Positions 9,558-21,865 of a stretch of 64,000 nucleotides of DNA are shown piece by piece. Positions within the stretch are counted from its first letter, which is position 1. Every line of letters begins with the position of its first letter. The DNA is taken from NCBI GenBank assembly GCA_000787465.1, contig JSYX01000139.1:1-64000 (forward strand). The letters are read 5' to 3'. The notes under the pieces are model-generated. The model was not told the DNA's origin, searched no databases, and saw nothing but the letters and a program-made list of their open reading frames with translations. This DNA is from Thermomucor indicae-seudaticae (lineage: Eukaryota > Mucoromycota > Mucoromycetes > Mucorales > Lichtheimiaceae). A program made the position numbers and the translations under genes.

Positions 9558-11121
9558 TTACAACTCCACATCTGACGGAACACCGTCAGACGGAAGTTGG
9601 AAGGACGGGGGTCGCACCTGAGTGGATGCCTCTTCGCGTAGTGTCATGAATTCATCTTCATCCATGCTGCTACACGAGCGGTCTTCATCATCCTCAGAGT
9701 CTGATGGTGAGGAATGCTGCATCGGATCAAAGTCAGAATTTTCGGGGTCATCATCGTCAGCCGGTCCAGTATAGACAGCTGAGGGCCCAGGCGCCGGTTG
9801 GCTCAAAATCTCTGGTTTTGCAGAGGAGGTCGTGCTATCAAGTAACGTCGAGTCCGCTGCATTGGGCGAAGGTTTGACCGGGGCAGTGGGCCGAAGACGA
9901 AGGAACAAAGGGGTTACGGATACGATTCTCGGACGCGGTAGAGGAATGCCCTGTTTCTGAGGATGATAGCGAGTCCTGGGGTAAAGACGGCTGATAGGTA
10001 GAAGTGGACGATTAAATGTCTGGAGTGGAAGAGGACACGGAAACGTTCGAGGCTTTTTGAATAGGAGACGAACGTGAGCGTTCAGCAGTAGCAGGTGAAT
10101 CATTAATGTTACGTTTGGGTCTTTTATGCGCGAGGGTGTTGGGTGGATGGGGACAGTTAGAAGCAAAATGTCCCATTCGTTGGAAATTAAAGCACCGACG
10201 AGAGGGCCGCACTGGGCAATCGACCAAAGCATGTGTGGTTTCATGGCAGTAGCGACAGTGGAGACCCATAGTATCCCAGTAAGCGAAAAAGCTACGATCA
10301 GTACCAGTGATGTCGCCCCAATGCAGCCGATGGGTGAGTTGAGCAAATTGTTCTGCAGGATGGCTGCTGAGTACCGCAAATCCGCGCCCGAGAAACCAGC
10401 CTCCTTTGGGTTCCTCGTACAGACCAATTTGAATAATACGGCCATACTGGGAAAGACATTTCCGAAGGCCCTCCTCTAAGGCGGATTTAGGGAGAAGTGG
10501 CAATTTCTCGAGACGAACCTTAGTAACTTTGTGATCAGGTGGAAGCGACCGAGTTGCCTGGAAACGGGTGTTCTCGCCAATGACGAGGGGACAAGCACAT
10601 GCTGCTTCACAGGATGCTTCTGAGTCCAAAATAATTTCAACAAGGATGCGGTCGTTGTCCCGGTGGGTCAGGATGCCAAGCCCTACGCCGACAGGGAAAA
10701 CCTCGCGAGCAGCAGCGTAAAACGCTTTGGGAGAGACCTTGGTGCCCGTAACATCATAGAAAACAATAAATTCCTCAGCACCGCGACGAAGCAGATAATG
10801 TGGAGTGTCAGCGTGTGAAACTGCAGCATGGGTGGGAGTTGACGCCAAGACGGAACGGTTGGAGAGCTCCTGCAAGGAAGAGGTGAGCAAACCTTTCGTG
10901 GCCTGAGTATAAGAACGAAACGAAAGTGTATCGCCAGACGTAGGTGTCGTGCGAGAGGTGGTAGGTTTAGGAAACAAATGGGGTTTATTAGACTGAGGTG
11001 TAGGTTGAGTTCCCACTCTGGATGGGTCAGGATCGTTAGCGGGAAGAGCCATGCGATCCGGCGACAGACAGACACGCCAGTAGTCATGAATAAAATCTTC
11101 AGAGCTCAGTCCCTCAGGCAC
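9558..11121 (-). pseudogene. LINE ORF1, gag-like nucleic-acid-binding protein, frameshifted
   Basis: The first frame, 11121-10012, has a Ser/Pro/Thr-rich N-terminus, a central RRM-like fold region (YGRIIQIGLYEEPKGGWFLGRGFAVL) and CCHC knuckles: CRYCHETTHALVDC is complete, but the second, CFNFQRMGHFASNC, has Phe in place of the second Cys. After a frame change near 10010 an acidic tail (DDDDPENSDFDPMQ...SSMDEDEF) runs to 9558, which I take as the original C-terminus. ORF1 proteins of L1-type elements coat the element RNA. It sits just upstream of ORF2, in the usual order. Confidence 0.7.
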
Positions 11122-11712
11122 CCCAAATTCACCTGAGTGGTTTTAGGCACATTCGTCTTCGCAAGGTGAAGCACCGCATGTATTGCTCATTCGCCGACAA
11201 TGCATCGCTTTAAAGACTGAAGGCTGAAGGTATGACTGGCGTCAGCTACCAGGTCATCTCCAAAGTTACGGTTGGAGAAGTTGAGGTGATGAAGACGTTC
11301 AAGACGTAGAAAGCATGTATACGTAAGCTTCTTTAGAAAACAGAAAACGCGGTTGAGCCCTCCAAGAGCAATAGATATCGCTGAACATGAAAGCCGAGAG
11401 AACACAGGTTGCTGCGAAGGGTTCAAAAGAAGTAGTAGTATATTTAAACGTCATCGGGAGGCGAAGGTTGATATGTCCTTGTTGGTTCCTTTTCAGCCGA
11501 CCTCCCATTACCATGATGATCTGGTGAAATGAATGGCACTTGAATAACAGTAGCGATATTTCGTTAATCAAACAATTCGATGTCAAGATCGAGGTTTTAG
11601 TCCCGATGGAACACGGATGAAGGATCTTTTCTTCTTTTTCGTCTATGTACATGATGAGAAGACAAATAAATAAAAGAAATGCAAAATGGAGGGTATTTTC
11701 TTCCTTTCTTTC
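11122..11712 (-). other. Possible F-box/LRR remnant, otherwise gene-free
   Basis: Minus-strand frames at 11426-11187 and 11652-11299 contain a leucine-rich piece (LERLHHLNFSNRNFGDDL...FSLQSLKRC) that resembles part of an LRR of fungal F-box proteins. No start, F-box or consistent exon chain can be built, so I regard it as a decayed fragment. Confidence 0.25.
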
Positions 11713-12689
11713 TTATGCTGCTTCTTGGTCTCCTGCTTGGTCTATCACCCGGGCCATATTAGCAAACTTTCGTACAGCCTGAACCATCATAGTTTGTGGT
11801 CGATCTTCTTGGTTCAGTGCCATTAAATGCGACACGATGCCCAATATTTCGTCCGGTGACTCGATCCAATCAATAGTACGAGCGGCTTGTGATGAAGTAG
11901 AGGTAGTAGTATTAGTAGACAAGACGAGTTCAAGCCGGCTCACTCCAAGGACATGATCGTTAAAGTGTGCCAAAATATCATGCACCTGTGCCCGTGCGGT
12001 CTCGAATAGAGACGGGAGTTCCAAAGACTCGATATCGGCCATGCTTTGTTTCATGTGATTACCAACGTACCGGTCCACCGAGGAAAGGAACTGTTGCGCG
12101 TGGTCTTCCAGGCACACATTCGATACCGTCGTTGTCTCGCTCGGACAAAGTTGTTCCACAACACGTATAATATAGGTTTGTAAAACATTCTTGTCTAAAC
12201 CCGCTGCGTGTTGGCTCCACACTGCAGGGAGCTTATCTTCAATGAATGCTTTACACATAAAACGAAGCGGTTACTTAAAAGAAAATAAGCCAGGGCAAAA
12301 GGAAAAAGAAACAGCTTACATCCGACAGCACCCTCTAACTGACCCTTTAGAATATTAATATCAACAGAAGGATTGAAAGGTTCGCTTTCAGGAGACGACA
12401 ATAACCGAACATCCACATTTATCGAATCTCGAAATTGAACAGACACCCTCTTGGATAAGAGATAAAATGCGTATTCTAAATGGTCGAAAAGGAAATGATT
12501 CGATAGCAAATGCGCGAACCGGTCCACATCGACACTGAATTCTTCTGCTGGTTGTCCCTCGTTGACATTCGGGTCGCTTTCGGGAACAATGTCAGGAGTA
12601 GTCGGTAAGGCAACGACTACGATCATTGCTAATGCGAGGTAAATTGCAAGCAAACACCATGAATGAGTTTGCCAATCTCGCAACCGCAT
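11713..12689 (-). CDS. Secreted or membrane-anchored protein of unknown function
   Basis: Two exons. Exon 1 starts at 12689 with MRLRDWQTHSW and a hydrophobic stretch (LLAIYLALAMIVVVALP) that reads as a signal peptide or signal anchor, followed by an acidic lumenal-type region. The donor GTAAGC is at about 12317 and an acceptor at about 12251 restores frame at FIEDKLPAVWSQHA. The second exon is largely helical, with a Ser/Thr patch (STNTTTSTSS) near the end, and stops at 11713. Total about 300 residues. I do not recognise the family. It probably enters the secretory pathway. Confidence 0.6.
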
Positions 12690-13281
12690 CGACTTTGGTT
12701 AAAGTAATTGTACGAGAGACAGATAAAAGAGGTAGAGGAAAAAGGGATTGCGCCATGTTTTCCTGTTATTTCTGCAGCTCTCCGTTACTAGACCCGAAAC
12801 GCTGAGCTCCGTCCTGGAATGTCTCTTTTTTCCGTAATTGGATCAACACCTTTAGGCAATATTAGTCAAGCTCACTAATAAGTTCTTGTTTCAATCTAAG
12901 TCATTTAGGCCATCGATCCATCTGATCTGGTAATGTATCTCAAATATCTAGTGAACAATGGGTTATCATGTTCATTACCGGGTAATCTGGGCTGGTTTCG
13001 AGACATGTTACACCAAATCACCCGAAATTAGCAGAATTAGGCGGGGATTCTGCACAGATTCCTTGCAGAGTCTACACAGAGGCTCTGCGTAGAGTCTGTG
13101 AAGAATCGTGACGCGGGTGCTTTACACAGATTCCATCCAGACTCGTCTCCAGGAATCTACACAGATTTCGTCACGAATCTGCACAGATCTTCGACCTAAG
13201 CGGGCCGTCTTATAGAGCCATTTCTCGACAAGCTCAAATGAATAACCAATAAAATCGCTTCTAGTACATGGATCAGATATG
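12690..13281. other. Intergenic with CACAGATTC repeat cluster
   Basis: No gene seen. It contains the repeat cluster at 13040-13195. A T-rich run near 13310-13345 lies just inside the neighbouring transposon derivative. Confidence 0.5.
13040..13195. repeat. CACAGATTC/GAATCTGTG dispersed repeat, copy 1
   Basis: About 150 bp of overlapping CACAGATTC and GAATCTGTG words in both orientations, with TTCGTCACGAATCTGCACAG near the right end. A second cluster with the same words is at 32160-32310. The interior is strongly self-complementary. Classical TIRs and target duplication were not resolved. Confidence 0.5.
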
Positions 13282-13878
13282 GCGGTCTGGCCAGAAACCT
13301 ACACTCCTCTTTTTTTCCGGCTCGGCAGTTTATCTCCTTTTTTTTCATCGTTTGCATAGCAACTCAAGAGTGTTGCATTATTAAAAATTGGTCCTAAGGC
13401 ATTTGTCGACCACGTTGCTTAAAGCTCCATTGACTTAAAATGAACGAATGACAAGCAAAAACGCGATAGCTTAGCCATGTCGGCAAACGAACCGTGCCTC
13501 GTCATGAATGTAGAAACATCTTTAAAGACGCATAGGTCGTTATTGAAGCGAGCAACAGGCCTCAACTCGCGCAACCTCCTTGCTGAAACCTGTCGTATTG
13601 TAAAACGAACGGCACAAAAGCCCTTCAGATTGTATAATCACAAGGAAATGCATAAAGATACATTTTGCGTTGGAGGAGAATCAGAACGTCAGAACGGCGT
13701 AATTTTAACCCATAATCGCCGCCATTACATGAAGTGTGTTATAAGCAATTTATGAAACTTCAAGAGCGTTAGTGTGAAAAGAGGCTGTGAAAAAGCATAT
13801 TTAGTCGCCTTTTGAGGGTGCGTTGTGAAGCCAGAAATTAATCAAAAATGAGGAGTGTTGTTTTCTGGTCAGACTTCT
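13282..13878 (+). mobile_element. Internally deleted TIR transposon
   Basis: The left end GCGGTCTGGCCAGAAACC...ACTCCTCTTTTT and the right end AAAAATGAGGAGTGTTG...CTGGTCAGACTTC are imperfect inverted repeats. They are clearly related to the 29-bp termini of the element at 60391-62268. The element is about 600 bp and encodes a remnant of the same transposase N-terminus (13477-13755). It is a non-autonomous deletion derivative. Confidence 0.65.
13477..13755 (+). pseudogene. Transposase N-terminal remnant
   Basis: A 92-codon frame. Its first about 50 residues align without gaps with the start of the transposase at 62112: SANE-C, NV, LK-R-L, GL--R, AE-C and AQK--R are shared at identical spacing. 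The remainder does not match and reads through the deletion scar. It has the helix-turn-helix-like start but no catalytic residues. Confidence 0.6.
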
Positions 13879-13982
13879 ATCTCTGAATCTGTTTTGCTAA
13901 ACGTAGCTCAAATTAACAAACAACATTTGCATTTATTAATCAGAAATTGGTACAAAATTGTACCGGGAAGCGAATGCACTCA

Positions 13983-15433
13983 TTAAGAGTCAGTGCCAGC
14001 AGTGGTATCAGTTACAGTAGTTGCAGTCGCAACGGCAGCAACCATGCGGAACCTTCCAAACCCTTGAAGCGCCTCAAATTCATCTTGCGTCAGATCCACA
14101 CCTTCCTTCTCTTGAATTTTACGATCTTGTTCACTCAGCGATTCTATTGGATTACACAAGTCTTGAACCGATAATCTTCGCTTAACTTGTTGCTTTCCTT
14201 GCTGCTGCTCTTCTGCTTGTTCTTGCTTTTCTGTTGTCTCTTGCTTCGGCTGTTGCTTCTCTTCGTCTTCTTCCTCTGTTGCTTCTTGTACTGGGACTTG
14301 TCGATAATATTGGTGATGAAGCAAAAAGTTTTCGGGTGACTCGTTTGGATTTTGTACAAGAAAACTTGCTATCCGTGGCAGAATCATTTGCCCGGTCATG
14401 AAATCATTCTCGGAATGTCGACGTGGCGGCATCGTCAACCCTTCCTGCGGTGCTCCTCCAAAGTCCACGCTGTGATTTCGTCGACCATACGGATGACTAT
14501 GGAAGTAGACCTCAGGCATCATTCGCCGAGGTGGCGAATAAGGTGGCGTTGTTCTCAAGGGTGGCAATTGCCAGGGGTTTGTCCAGGGCGCTACCGGTGG
14601 TTGTGCTGCTGGCATGACGTAGGAGGGATATTCCTGACTGTAACGACGAAGTTGAGCCATCATCATTCTACGGTTTTTAATGCTGTTTGCTTGATCTTCT
14701 CGTGCTCGACGTCGCTTCTTGGTGCTGTGAGGTGGATGGTAGCTTGCATCACTATCATCATCGCTCCCTTCTTCTTCTTCTTCTTCTTCATCATCTTCGT
14801 CGTCATTTTCATCATCAGCGTCTTCTTCCGAATCATATCGACGACGTACAACCCATTCTGGTGTCGCCTGCTGCTGTTGCAGCGAACCACGTCGTGAAGG
14901 AGGAGGAGAGGGCATGCCAGGTGGATACGCCTGCGTTGCGTATGACGGCGCTTGTTGTTGTTGGTGCTGCTGCTGTTGCTTGGATATGGATTTGCGGCTG
15001 CTTTTGGCCTTACCGCTGCGCCTGGAGGAACGGTTTTTATTATGAGTCTGTGTATGCTGCATCATGTTGTCGAATCGACTAAACATCCTATCGCATCCAT
15101 CGACGATGCATCTAAAAGGTTTCTAAAGGTAGTAATAATAATCCGGTGAGCATCTTTTCAACGGAATTTTCTATGATTTATTGCAATTACTTCGCCTGTA
15201 TGTTTCCTATTATATTAAGGATACGTTAAAGTTCTCCGTTCCATTGTCGCTGCAGGGTATTTTTGTTACCTCATATGACGTGCCAAATGTTCACTTCGAG
15301 TGAACACCATTTTACAGTCTCCATAACCAGTGCATTGAAAAAGCTTTGGCTTGCCGCTACGAGACTTGTTCCGTTGTTGACTAGAATTATTTTCCGTCGC
15401 TTCAGTAGTAGTAGTAGTAGTAGTAGTATCCAT
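13983..15433 (-). CDS. C2H2 zinc-finger transcription factor
   Basis: Predicted exons are 15433-15270, 15206-15191 (16 nt) and 15122-13983, giving about 439 residues. The two fingers are [11 protein letters not shown]...HLARHMRKH (Cys-x5-Cys) and [13 protein letters not shown]...MMQHTQTH (Cys-x4-Cys), joined by TGEKPF. They resemble the stress-type Msn2/Com2-like pair. The RKHTGE linker is encoded by the microexon. The rest is low complexity: poly-Thr before the fingers, then poly-Gln, a long Asp/Glu run ([16 protein letters not shown]) followed by a basic KKRRRARED nuclear-localisation-like patch, and a Gln/Glu-rich region. The start was chosen at the Met just before the poly-Thr tract. Target genes are unknown. 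Confidence 0.8.
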
Positions 15434-15884
15434 GAGTGTATATATTTCCGCAAGAGAGAGAAGAGGAAGGAAAAGAAAAAAGAACGGTTTAGTTTCGAAG
15501 GTTGGTCTTTTATTGCTGCGTCGCATGCCAATCAATATAACCCGAAACCCTGGCTCACAACCGCTACATTTCTTTTACTTTCCGTGTTGTTATTGTTTCA
15601 TTCAATGGTTCTCGATATAAAAGATCCGAATTTCCCCTGTCTATAGACTCCAATATACATCACTTTCAAAGTAATTTCCTACGTCAATAATCATCGGAAA
15701 CTTTTACGCATCTTCATTGCGTTCCTCTCCCACTTCACAAAGGTACCGACTCTAAGACAGGTACCCCCTTTAATATAGCGTAATTACAAGGGGTCAAACG
15801 CAGTAAAATCAAGGATGCAACTGCAACGACATTCTCAATTAGCAATAAACATTAGCAAACGTACAGTGTCAAGGGTATTACTAT

Positions 15885-18800
15885 TTAATGCCTAGTTCTT
15901 CTCTTCATTGGCAGCCGCGTAGCTGGCGGATTTCCTTCACCTTCTTCCTCGGCTTCCGCCTCCCCGTCCTCGTCCTCTTCATCCTCCTCTTCATCTTTGT
16001 CTTCTTCTTCTTCTTCTTCTTCGTCCGCTTTGTCTTCACCGTCATTCTCACTTCCTGCATCTGGAACAGCTCGCTTTTGGATTTTCTGTTCAAGTTCATC
16101 AATCACTGCTCTAAGCTCTGGCTTTGTCATCTTATGAGCACGTCCCTGTCATTCCTAATTTAGTATCCTGTAATCGTCTGCTTTTCGCTAGTCGAAACTT
16201 ACCTTTGCAATGATTTCCAAAAAGGATTTGTGCACGGACTCCTCATGTAACTTGTCTTGGTACAGGGGCATGCCTTCCAGCAGCTTGCGGAAGCTCCTCT
16301 CTGACTTGAAAGGTAACAAGGAAAGACAGAAAGCGATATCACGCCATACCCGCTCATCATCCGTATTCGCAAATCGTTGACACAACTTGTCAACCACGTT
16401 TTCTGCTTGTTTTTCCTTATAGCCGCGCGTTAGTGTCTAAGCCCTATCATTAAGAACATTTCGTTCCTTTTCTCTTCTTTACCTTTTCAGCGAACTCAAA
16501 CGAGAAAATGAACTTCATGATTCGCCGGAAACTCTCTTCTTCCACTTTTGGTTCACAATTGGTCAGATTGCTGATGATATCGGGCAAATTATTGTAGATT
16601 GCGTTGTCTTTGGTCGCCAGTTCAGTAAAGAAGAGCTTAGCCAGATCAGCGATACGCTGATCTGGGTCTTCTAGTCGCTTGGCCATTTCACTGATTTGTC
16701 CCTTAACCTTGACCATGCCGTTCAGGATCAAGTGAGTCAGCACCATTACAGCGTTCTTCTTGACAATGTTATTCTCATCCGCGAGTCGGTTATACAGAAA
16801 GGTGATGTTATCGTCGATCAAGGTATTGAAGCACACTGCCATATCACCCAAAGCAATCACAATATTGCTCCGCACTGTGGGATCCTTCGACCGTTCCAGG
16901 ATAGTAAAGAGTAATTGAAGATTCTTCTCGCAATAGTCGGAACTAACGCACATGAATTTCGCGAGAGCCAATGTCGCATTTATTTGAAGTATCCGATCCT
17001 ATATCAACTCGTTTAATGCCAAAGAAACATGGCGCAGGTACGGCCTGTTGCTACTTACCGTGTAGACCTTATTACGTGCACATATTTCCGACAGCAGAGG
17101 ACCGAATCTGGCCAAGAGCGAGTTAGCCCCAAAGAGAACTTCCCTCTCACGGATATGCGTGATAGTTTCGCCAATGTCGTCTTCTGCAGTTCCCCCGACC
17201 TGCTCCAGCTCGTCATCAACGGAGGTGTTCTTTTTACTATCTACAGCAGCAAGAGTCAGTATCCTCCTTTTCTTTTTTTTGTATATCTTTACCGTCGGTG
17301 CTGGTTTTCTTCTTTTTCCAAGCAGCTTCGACAACTTCAAGATGTACAATTTGTTTTATGGCGACATGGCCGACAATGAATAGTAGTTGACTTAGTTCAA
17401 AGGAGCTTCGATGTACAGGATTCTGAGGAAACGGTAAAACTTGCTGGGACATGCTCATATCGTAGTCAATATCCATAGAGTCATTCGGTAAACCAGGATC
17501 CACGTCTTGCGAGGCAGGCGTCTCCGAAGTTGATCGATCACCGAAAACCTCAGCTGTCTTATTTCGTATGATCTCTGCACAAAGAGTGTCGGGATGCTCA
17601 CCCAGCATGTAGATGGTATTTATAGCTTGCTCTGCAAGGCTGAACCTACACAAGTGGATCAGTAACTAGCTCAGACGAAGTACCTCTTCTCAACTCACCA
17701 TTCTATAGAATCACTGGGACTCTCAATAACGTCTTTGAGACGACTAAAGATGGGATGCTGCATAGGAAAGCGAGTGCCCTCGTGCACGCTTCGGCCTGTT
17801 TATAGGTTATAAGTCGACGTTTTTGGTGTCCCGATTACACGTACCTTTGTCAGGAGACTTGGATCCAGCCAGTCGCTGAAGAGCTATACATGAATATCTT
17901 GCCAGTGTTAAATCACCCTAATTGAGAAACGTTAGGTCCCGTGGAGGCAAGCCACACTGACCACTACCTTTCCTAACGGGCCCAGCCCGATTCGTAAAAG
18001 GGTATCCACTTTCTCTTTGATTATTTCTGTTTTGGCCTTGGCGAGCATTGCAAGAATGATAATAGCTCCACGCCGCTGAGCCTTGGGAATGTTACCTCGA
18101 GTAAATCCTAAGCGATACTAAGTATAACAAATACCTTTGAGTGACAACCACACGCCACGACGTACCATATACAGCCCATAGCTTGTCAATAACTGCTTCA
18201 GGGAAACTGTCCTCGAGCATGATGGTACTCAAGAGTTGTTCCAGTGATGTAAGGTCGGCGAGTGTCGAGTTATAGGTCAATTGTATCAGGTTTCGCGCGA
18301 TTCTATGGACATTCTCCCGTGATGACTTCCGTGGATCAGGATCAAGGTAGAGCTTTTTATAACACTCCAAGAGCTTCATCTTGACGCCCTTTCCTTCGTC
18401 ACTTGTATCTTTTGTCCAAATGAGATGTAGCATTTTTCGGATACCTTCCTAGTAATAGAATATTGAACAGACGTGAATTTGCAAAGCTTATGGGTTCGTC
18501 CACTTACACTCGCTGACTTGACTTTATACTCGTATGCAGTTACTAGGAAGTCCATAGCTTCCAAAACTTCCTGTTTTGACTTTGAAGACAACAGCTGACA
18601 GATAATAGGCACAGCGGAATGTATTTGCTGGATAAACTTGATTGCATCCGTATGGAATTTTTTCATCAGAGTCAGTTGTTGCATTTTCTCGGCTGATATC
18701 ACTATCTTTCCAGCTCCGTTAGCTGTTGATGCTTCTGGTGCTGCAGGCTGCAGTGCTTCCGTTGGAGCTGATGTTTCCCTACTGGATTCGTCCTCATCCT

Positions 18801-20920
18801 GCTCCGTTTGTTTCGCTGTTTCGGATTCATCCCTCTCCGCCTTTGTCATCTCCACGTCCTCTTCGCTTTGTTCTTGACTGTTTGTCTCTTCATTAGAATT
18901 ATCAGGGACCTGCGACGAAGATGCTTCAACCGTCGTCTGCCTTTCCACCATAACAGGCATTTCTTCAAGCGTCCGCACACCCTGCGTACTCTGTTAACGA
19001 ATCCAAAAGACCAAACAGATAGGGATCGTTGAGTCTTACAGCGATTTCTTCTTTAAGCTTGTCAAGTTTTCCTTGCCAATCTTCAAGATCAAGTTCACCT
19101 CCGTACATGCTGTACGGGTGCGTCGCGATAAGCTTCGTCAATGCGCGGATTGCATATTTTCGGACAATGCTACTCTTGTCTTGCAAATGCCGAAGTGCTA
19201 GAACACCTAGTGCATGTCGACGCTTGGGGAACTTCGCTTTGAGACTGTTTGCATATGGTTAGCTCAGGCCATTTACATCATTACATATCTCATGCATACT
19301 CTAGAAGTTTTAGATACGTCTGCAAGACTTTTGATCGACAGAAAGCAACAGGATCCAGCATGCGCTCTTCCAGAATATCAAAGAACCCATTAATCTGTTC
19401 TCTTTGGGTTGGATTATCTTCAGCTTGAGCTGTCAATTCCACAATGAGATCGCCTAGAATTTCAATAATGGAAATACGCATAGTGTACGACTATAGTATT
19501 CAGCCTTCAGTATACCGCACACAAAGTTCATTCCGTGATAAGCAATATGTTTACCTCGCTGCCTAACTGATGAATTAGTAATCCCAAATTCTTGAGTATT
19601 GTCTTCGGCGACAATTCGGCCAGTTTCGTGAGAAAAGCTGCGAACGTTTTCGGATTGGGCGAATCCTTCACTTCTTTGGCTGATACGTCCTTGAATTCTT
19701 TGTTACTGATCTCTCGAAGAATCTCATCTGCCAGCTGAGTATAATCCTGTTTGTCAATCATATAGTGAAGGAGTTCAGCCATGGGTTCTGCCGAGTGTTC
19801 CCAATATTGCAAGTTTTGCATAATAGTCGTCTGTGCCGCTAATACATCTTGATTAGTTATCTGTGGCCTCCCGACACCCCTCTTGCCAACTTTTGCTTAC
19901 CGAACATGTGCCCATAGACCTTTACGCTTAACGCAATTATTTTAAATGCTCGAACCTTGACGCCACTTAGCTTTGAATTGGCCTGATTTTCAAAGATCTG
20001 AAATGCTGGCTTTGTAAACAAACTTATTATCACACAATCGTGGATCAGTAAAGCCTACCAGTTTCATAGCAAGGGGGACTAGTATTTACCTAATAAAAGT
20101 GTTCCTTTCCGGTGTCAAGGTCCATATCATGGAAAGCTTCAATTCCAATAACCCTCCAATAAGGTCGAAAGCCTTGATCTTCTGTGTACTCCAATCCCAA
20201 CCCTTGTCGTCATCTGCTCTCGATTTGCCTTTCTATAAAGCTTTTTGAGTGAGTCAGGAAGGGGTTAGCTTGATTGACGAAGCGGCTTACTTTGGATTTG
20301 GATGTGACAGATGTCGTTTTTTCCTCGGCAACCAGTAAGGTCCAATGGAGAAGAAAACCATACAATTCCAGATAATGTCGATGTCCGGCAAATGTATCCT
20401 TCTCGTTATTTTCTAGATCCTCGGCAGCAGCCTTTATCTCGGACCGAAAAGCTGGATCCAATGTGTCAATCGCACTCGTCATTCCATATCCTTTCCTCTT
20501 TTCTTTTACCAGATAAAATAATGTCGAGAAGACTGGCCGAAATACGTGGACTCAGAGACTGAAAGTTTCTACGACGGCGATGAGGTGAGTTGTCCACAAC
20601 GACAGCATCCACATCGTTTTTCGCGAACTTTACTTTAAGAAACTTCGAATCTTATCAAACACCAGCGGGTCGGCAATGCTATCGCAAGCGAATTCGACAC
20701 GATCGGTAATGTCTAGATGGCGAGAGAAAACGGACCTTCAGAAACCCATGCAACAGCAAGAAAATTAAAAAAAAACTTGCAAAGGCGAACCATTCAGATA
20801 TCTCATCAATTCAGGGTCACCGCGACCTTGAATGGCAACTTCGTTAGGGATATAGTAGTTGGCTGGAGCGTCCTCCCGTAGGCGCAAGAGTTCCTCATGC
20901 AGAACAAAGTTGCTTGACAT
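15885..20920 (-). CDS. CND1: Condensin complex subunit 1 (Cnd1/NCAPD2/Ycs4)
   Basis: A long HEAT-repeat protein spread over many short exons. In order: N-terminus MSSNFVLHEELLRLRE (20920), FQSLSPRISASLLDII, HYLELYGFLLHWTLLVAEEK, FLTKLAELSPKTILKNLGLL, SIIEILGDLIVELTAQ, FCRSKVLQTYLKLLEYA, HLQDKSSIVRKYAIRALTKLI, an acidic Ser/Glu insert (18978-18700) and the Cnd1 domain NIVIALGDMAVCFNTLID...NIVKKNAVMVLTHLIL (16971-16450). The C-terminus is acidic and ends basic (KRRTRH) at 15885. Known role: non-SMC HEAT subunit of condensin I, loading and activating the SMC2-SMC4 ring for mitotic chromosome compaction. The frame changes between segments all coincide with GT/AG introns, so the gene looks intact. 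Confidence 0.88.
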
Positions 20921-21639
20921 TACAGGAACTGTAAAACAGAAGGTGGCACCCGAAAATCCGCTTTCCACAAAACCAGACACGCGTTTCCGCACGGGCGTTT
21001 ACTCTCCGCGTCAGACGCGCGTCCACCTTGTCGTCGCTAAGCCTTTATGCATCCGCCTACAAACGGAACCTCAGGGACACAACTGGTTTTCTTTAGCTCG
21101 AGGAATCTGCGTCTCTTGGCCGCTTATGAAAGTTCAGCTGATATGTATCATGTCGTTCATCCACCGTAAACCGACTTCATGCAAGCCAAAGACTAGTGCT
21201 TGCGTGAAAGTGATCACCTCTTGAAACTGTCCAAACTGATGTAACGTCTCATCAGTCTTTGATATGGACCTAGCCGACTTCTGATCAGATTTTGGGACTT
21301 ATCTTTTGTGCCGCTGGGTCAAAGACTGCGATGGTTGTTATGAGCTCGAACCTTTGCCATTACGTGGTTCTTCTTCAAAGGACAACATGTTGAAAACACA
21401 GTTGATTCGATTGATCCTCTGGGCTGCTCGTGGAAAGGCGACCACATTTTGCAACTGATCGGACTGATATCATCCAATCAATCCATCATATACAGGTACT
21501 ACACAAGAAGGCAACCGCCTTTTGAAACTGATCAAATTGATATGATCAATCTTTGTATGCATATTTAAATAGGTTCTTCTGTCCTTAGCTTTTCTCATCA
21601 AACTCATACTCGTACTTGAAACTTTATCTTTTTCTGATA
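20921..21639. promoter_or_regulatory. Upstream regions of Cnd1 (-) and SMP-like gene 1 (+)
   Basis: A 720-bp divergent intergenic region. The half nearer the SMP-like gene carries three diverged copies of a CACCTCTTGAAACTG-CAAA-TGATAT motif (21215-21246, 21441-21475, 21513-21546) and ATTTAAATAG about 80 bp before the ATG, a plausible TATA element. Confidence 0.4.
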
Positions 21640-21865
21640 ATGGATAAAACGGTATGTTGTGGAGGCCCGGGCTGTTTGTTACTTTGTTGAAGCCCTAAGT
21701 GCACCTCTCTGATCATATTAGAGCAACCCAATGACGCCCGACGCGGCACGTCGCATTCAATCGAATGCTGATAAAACAAGGACAAATCAGGATTGGAAAG
21801 CGAGGGCCATGTCTAATGCCGACAAAAACGTTCAGTCTGGAAGAGTACAAGGATCGAAGAAATAA
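21640..21865 (+). CDS. Small SMP/LEA-like protein, paralogue 1
   Basis: Two exons: 21640-21651 encodes MDKT, intron 21652-21721 (GTATGT...TTAG), exon 2 21722-21865. The product has 51 residues and is very hydrophilic. Its core (MTPDAARRIQSNADKT, then KARAMSNADKNVQSG) has the (T/M)xxxAARIQSxADK pattern of the seed maturation protein (SMP) type. Two further genes of the family lie at 23334 and 29258. Fungal members are small, disordered, stress-associated proteins, but that role is inference here. An ATTTAAATAG box lies 80 bp upstream. Codon identity with the paralogues and a conserved intron position support a real gene. Confidence 0.75.

Noticed and set aside
14352..15082. Plus-strand Leu/His-rich frames
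   Set aside because: Antisense of the poly-Gln and poly-Glu tracts of the zinc-finger gene.
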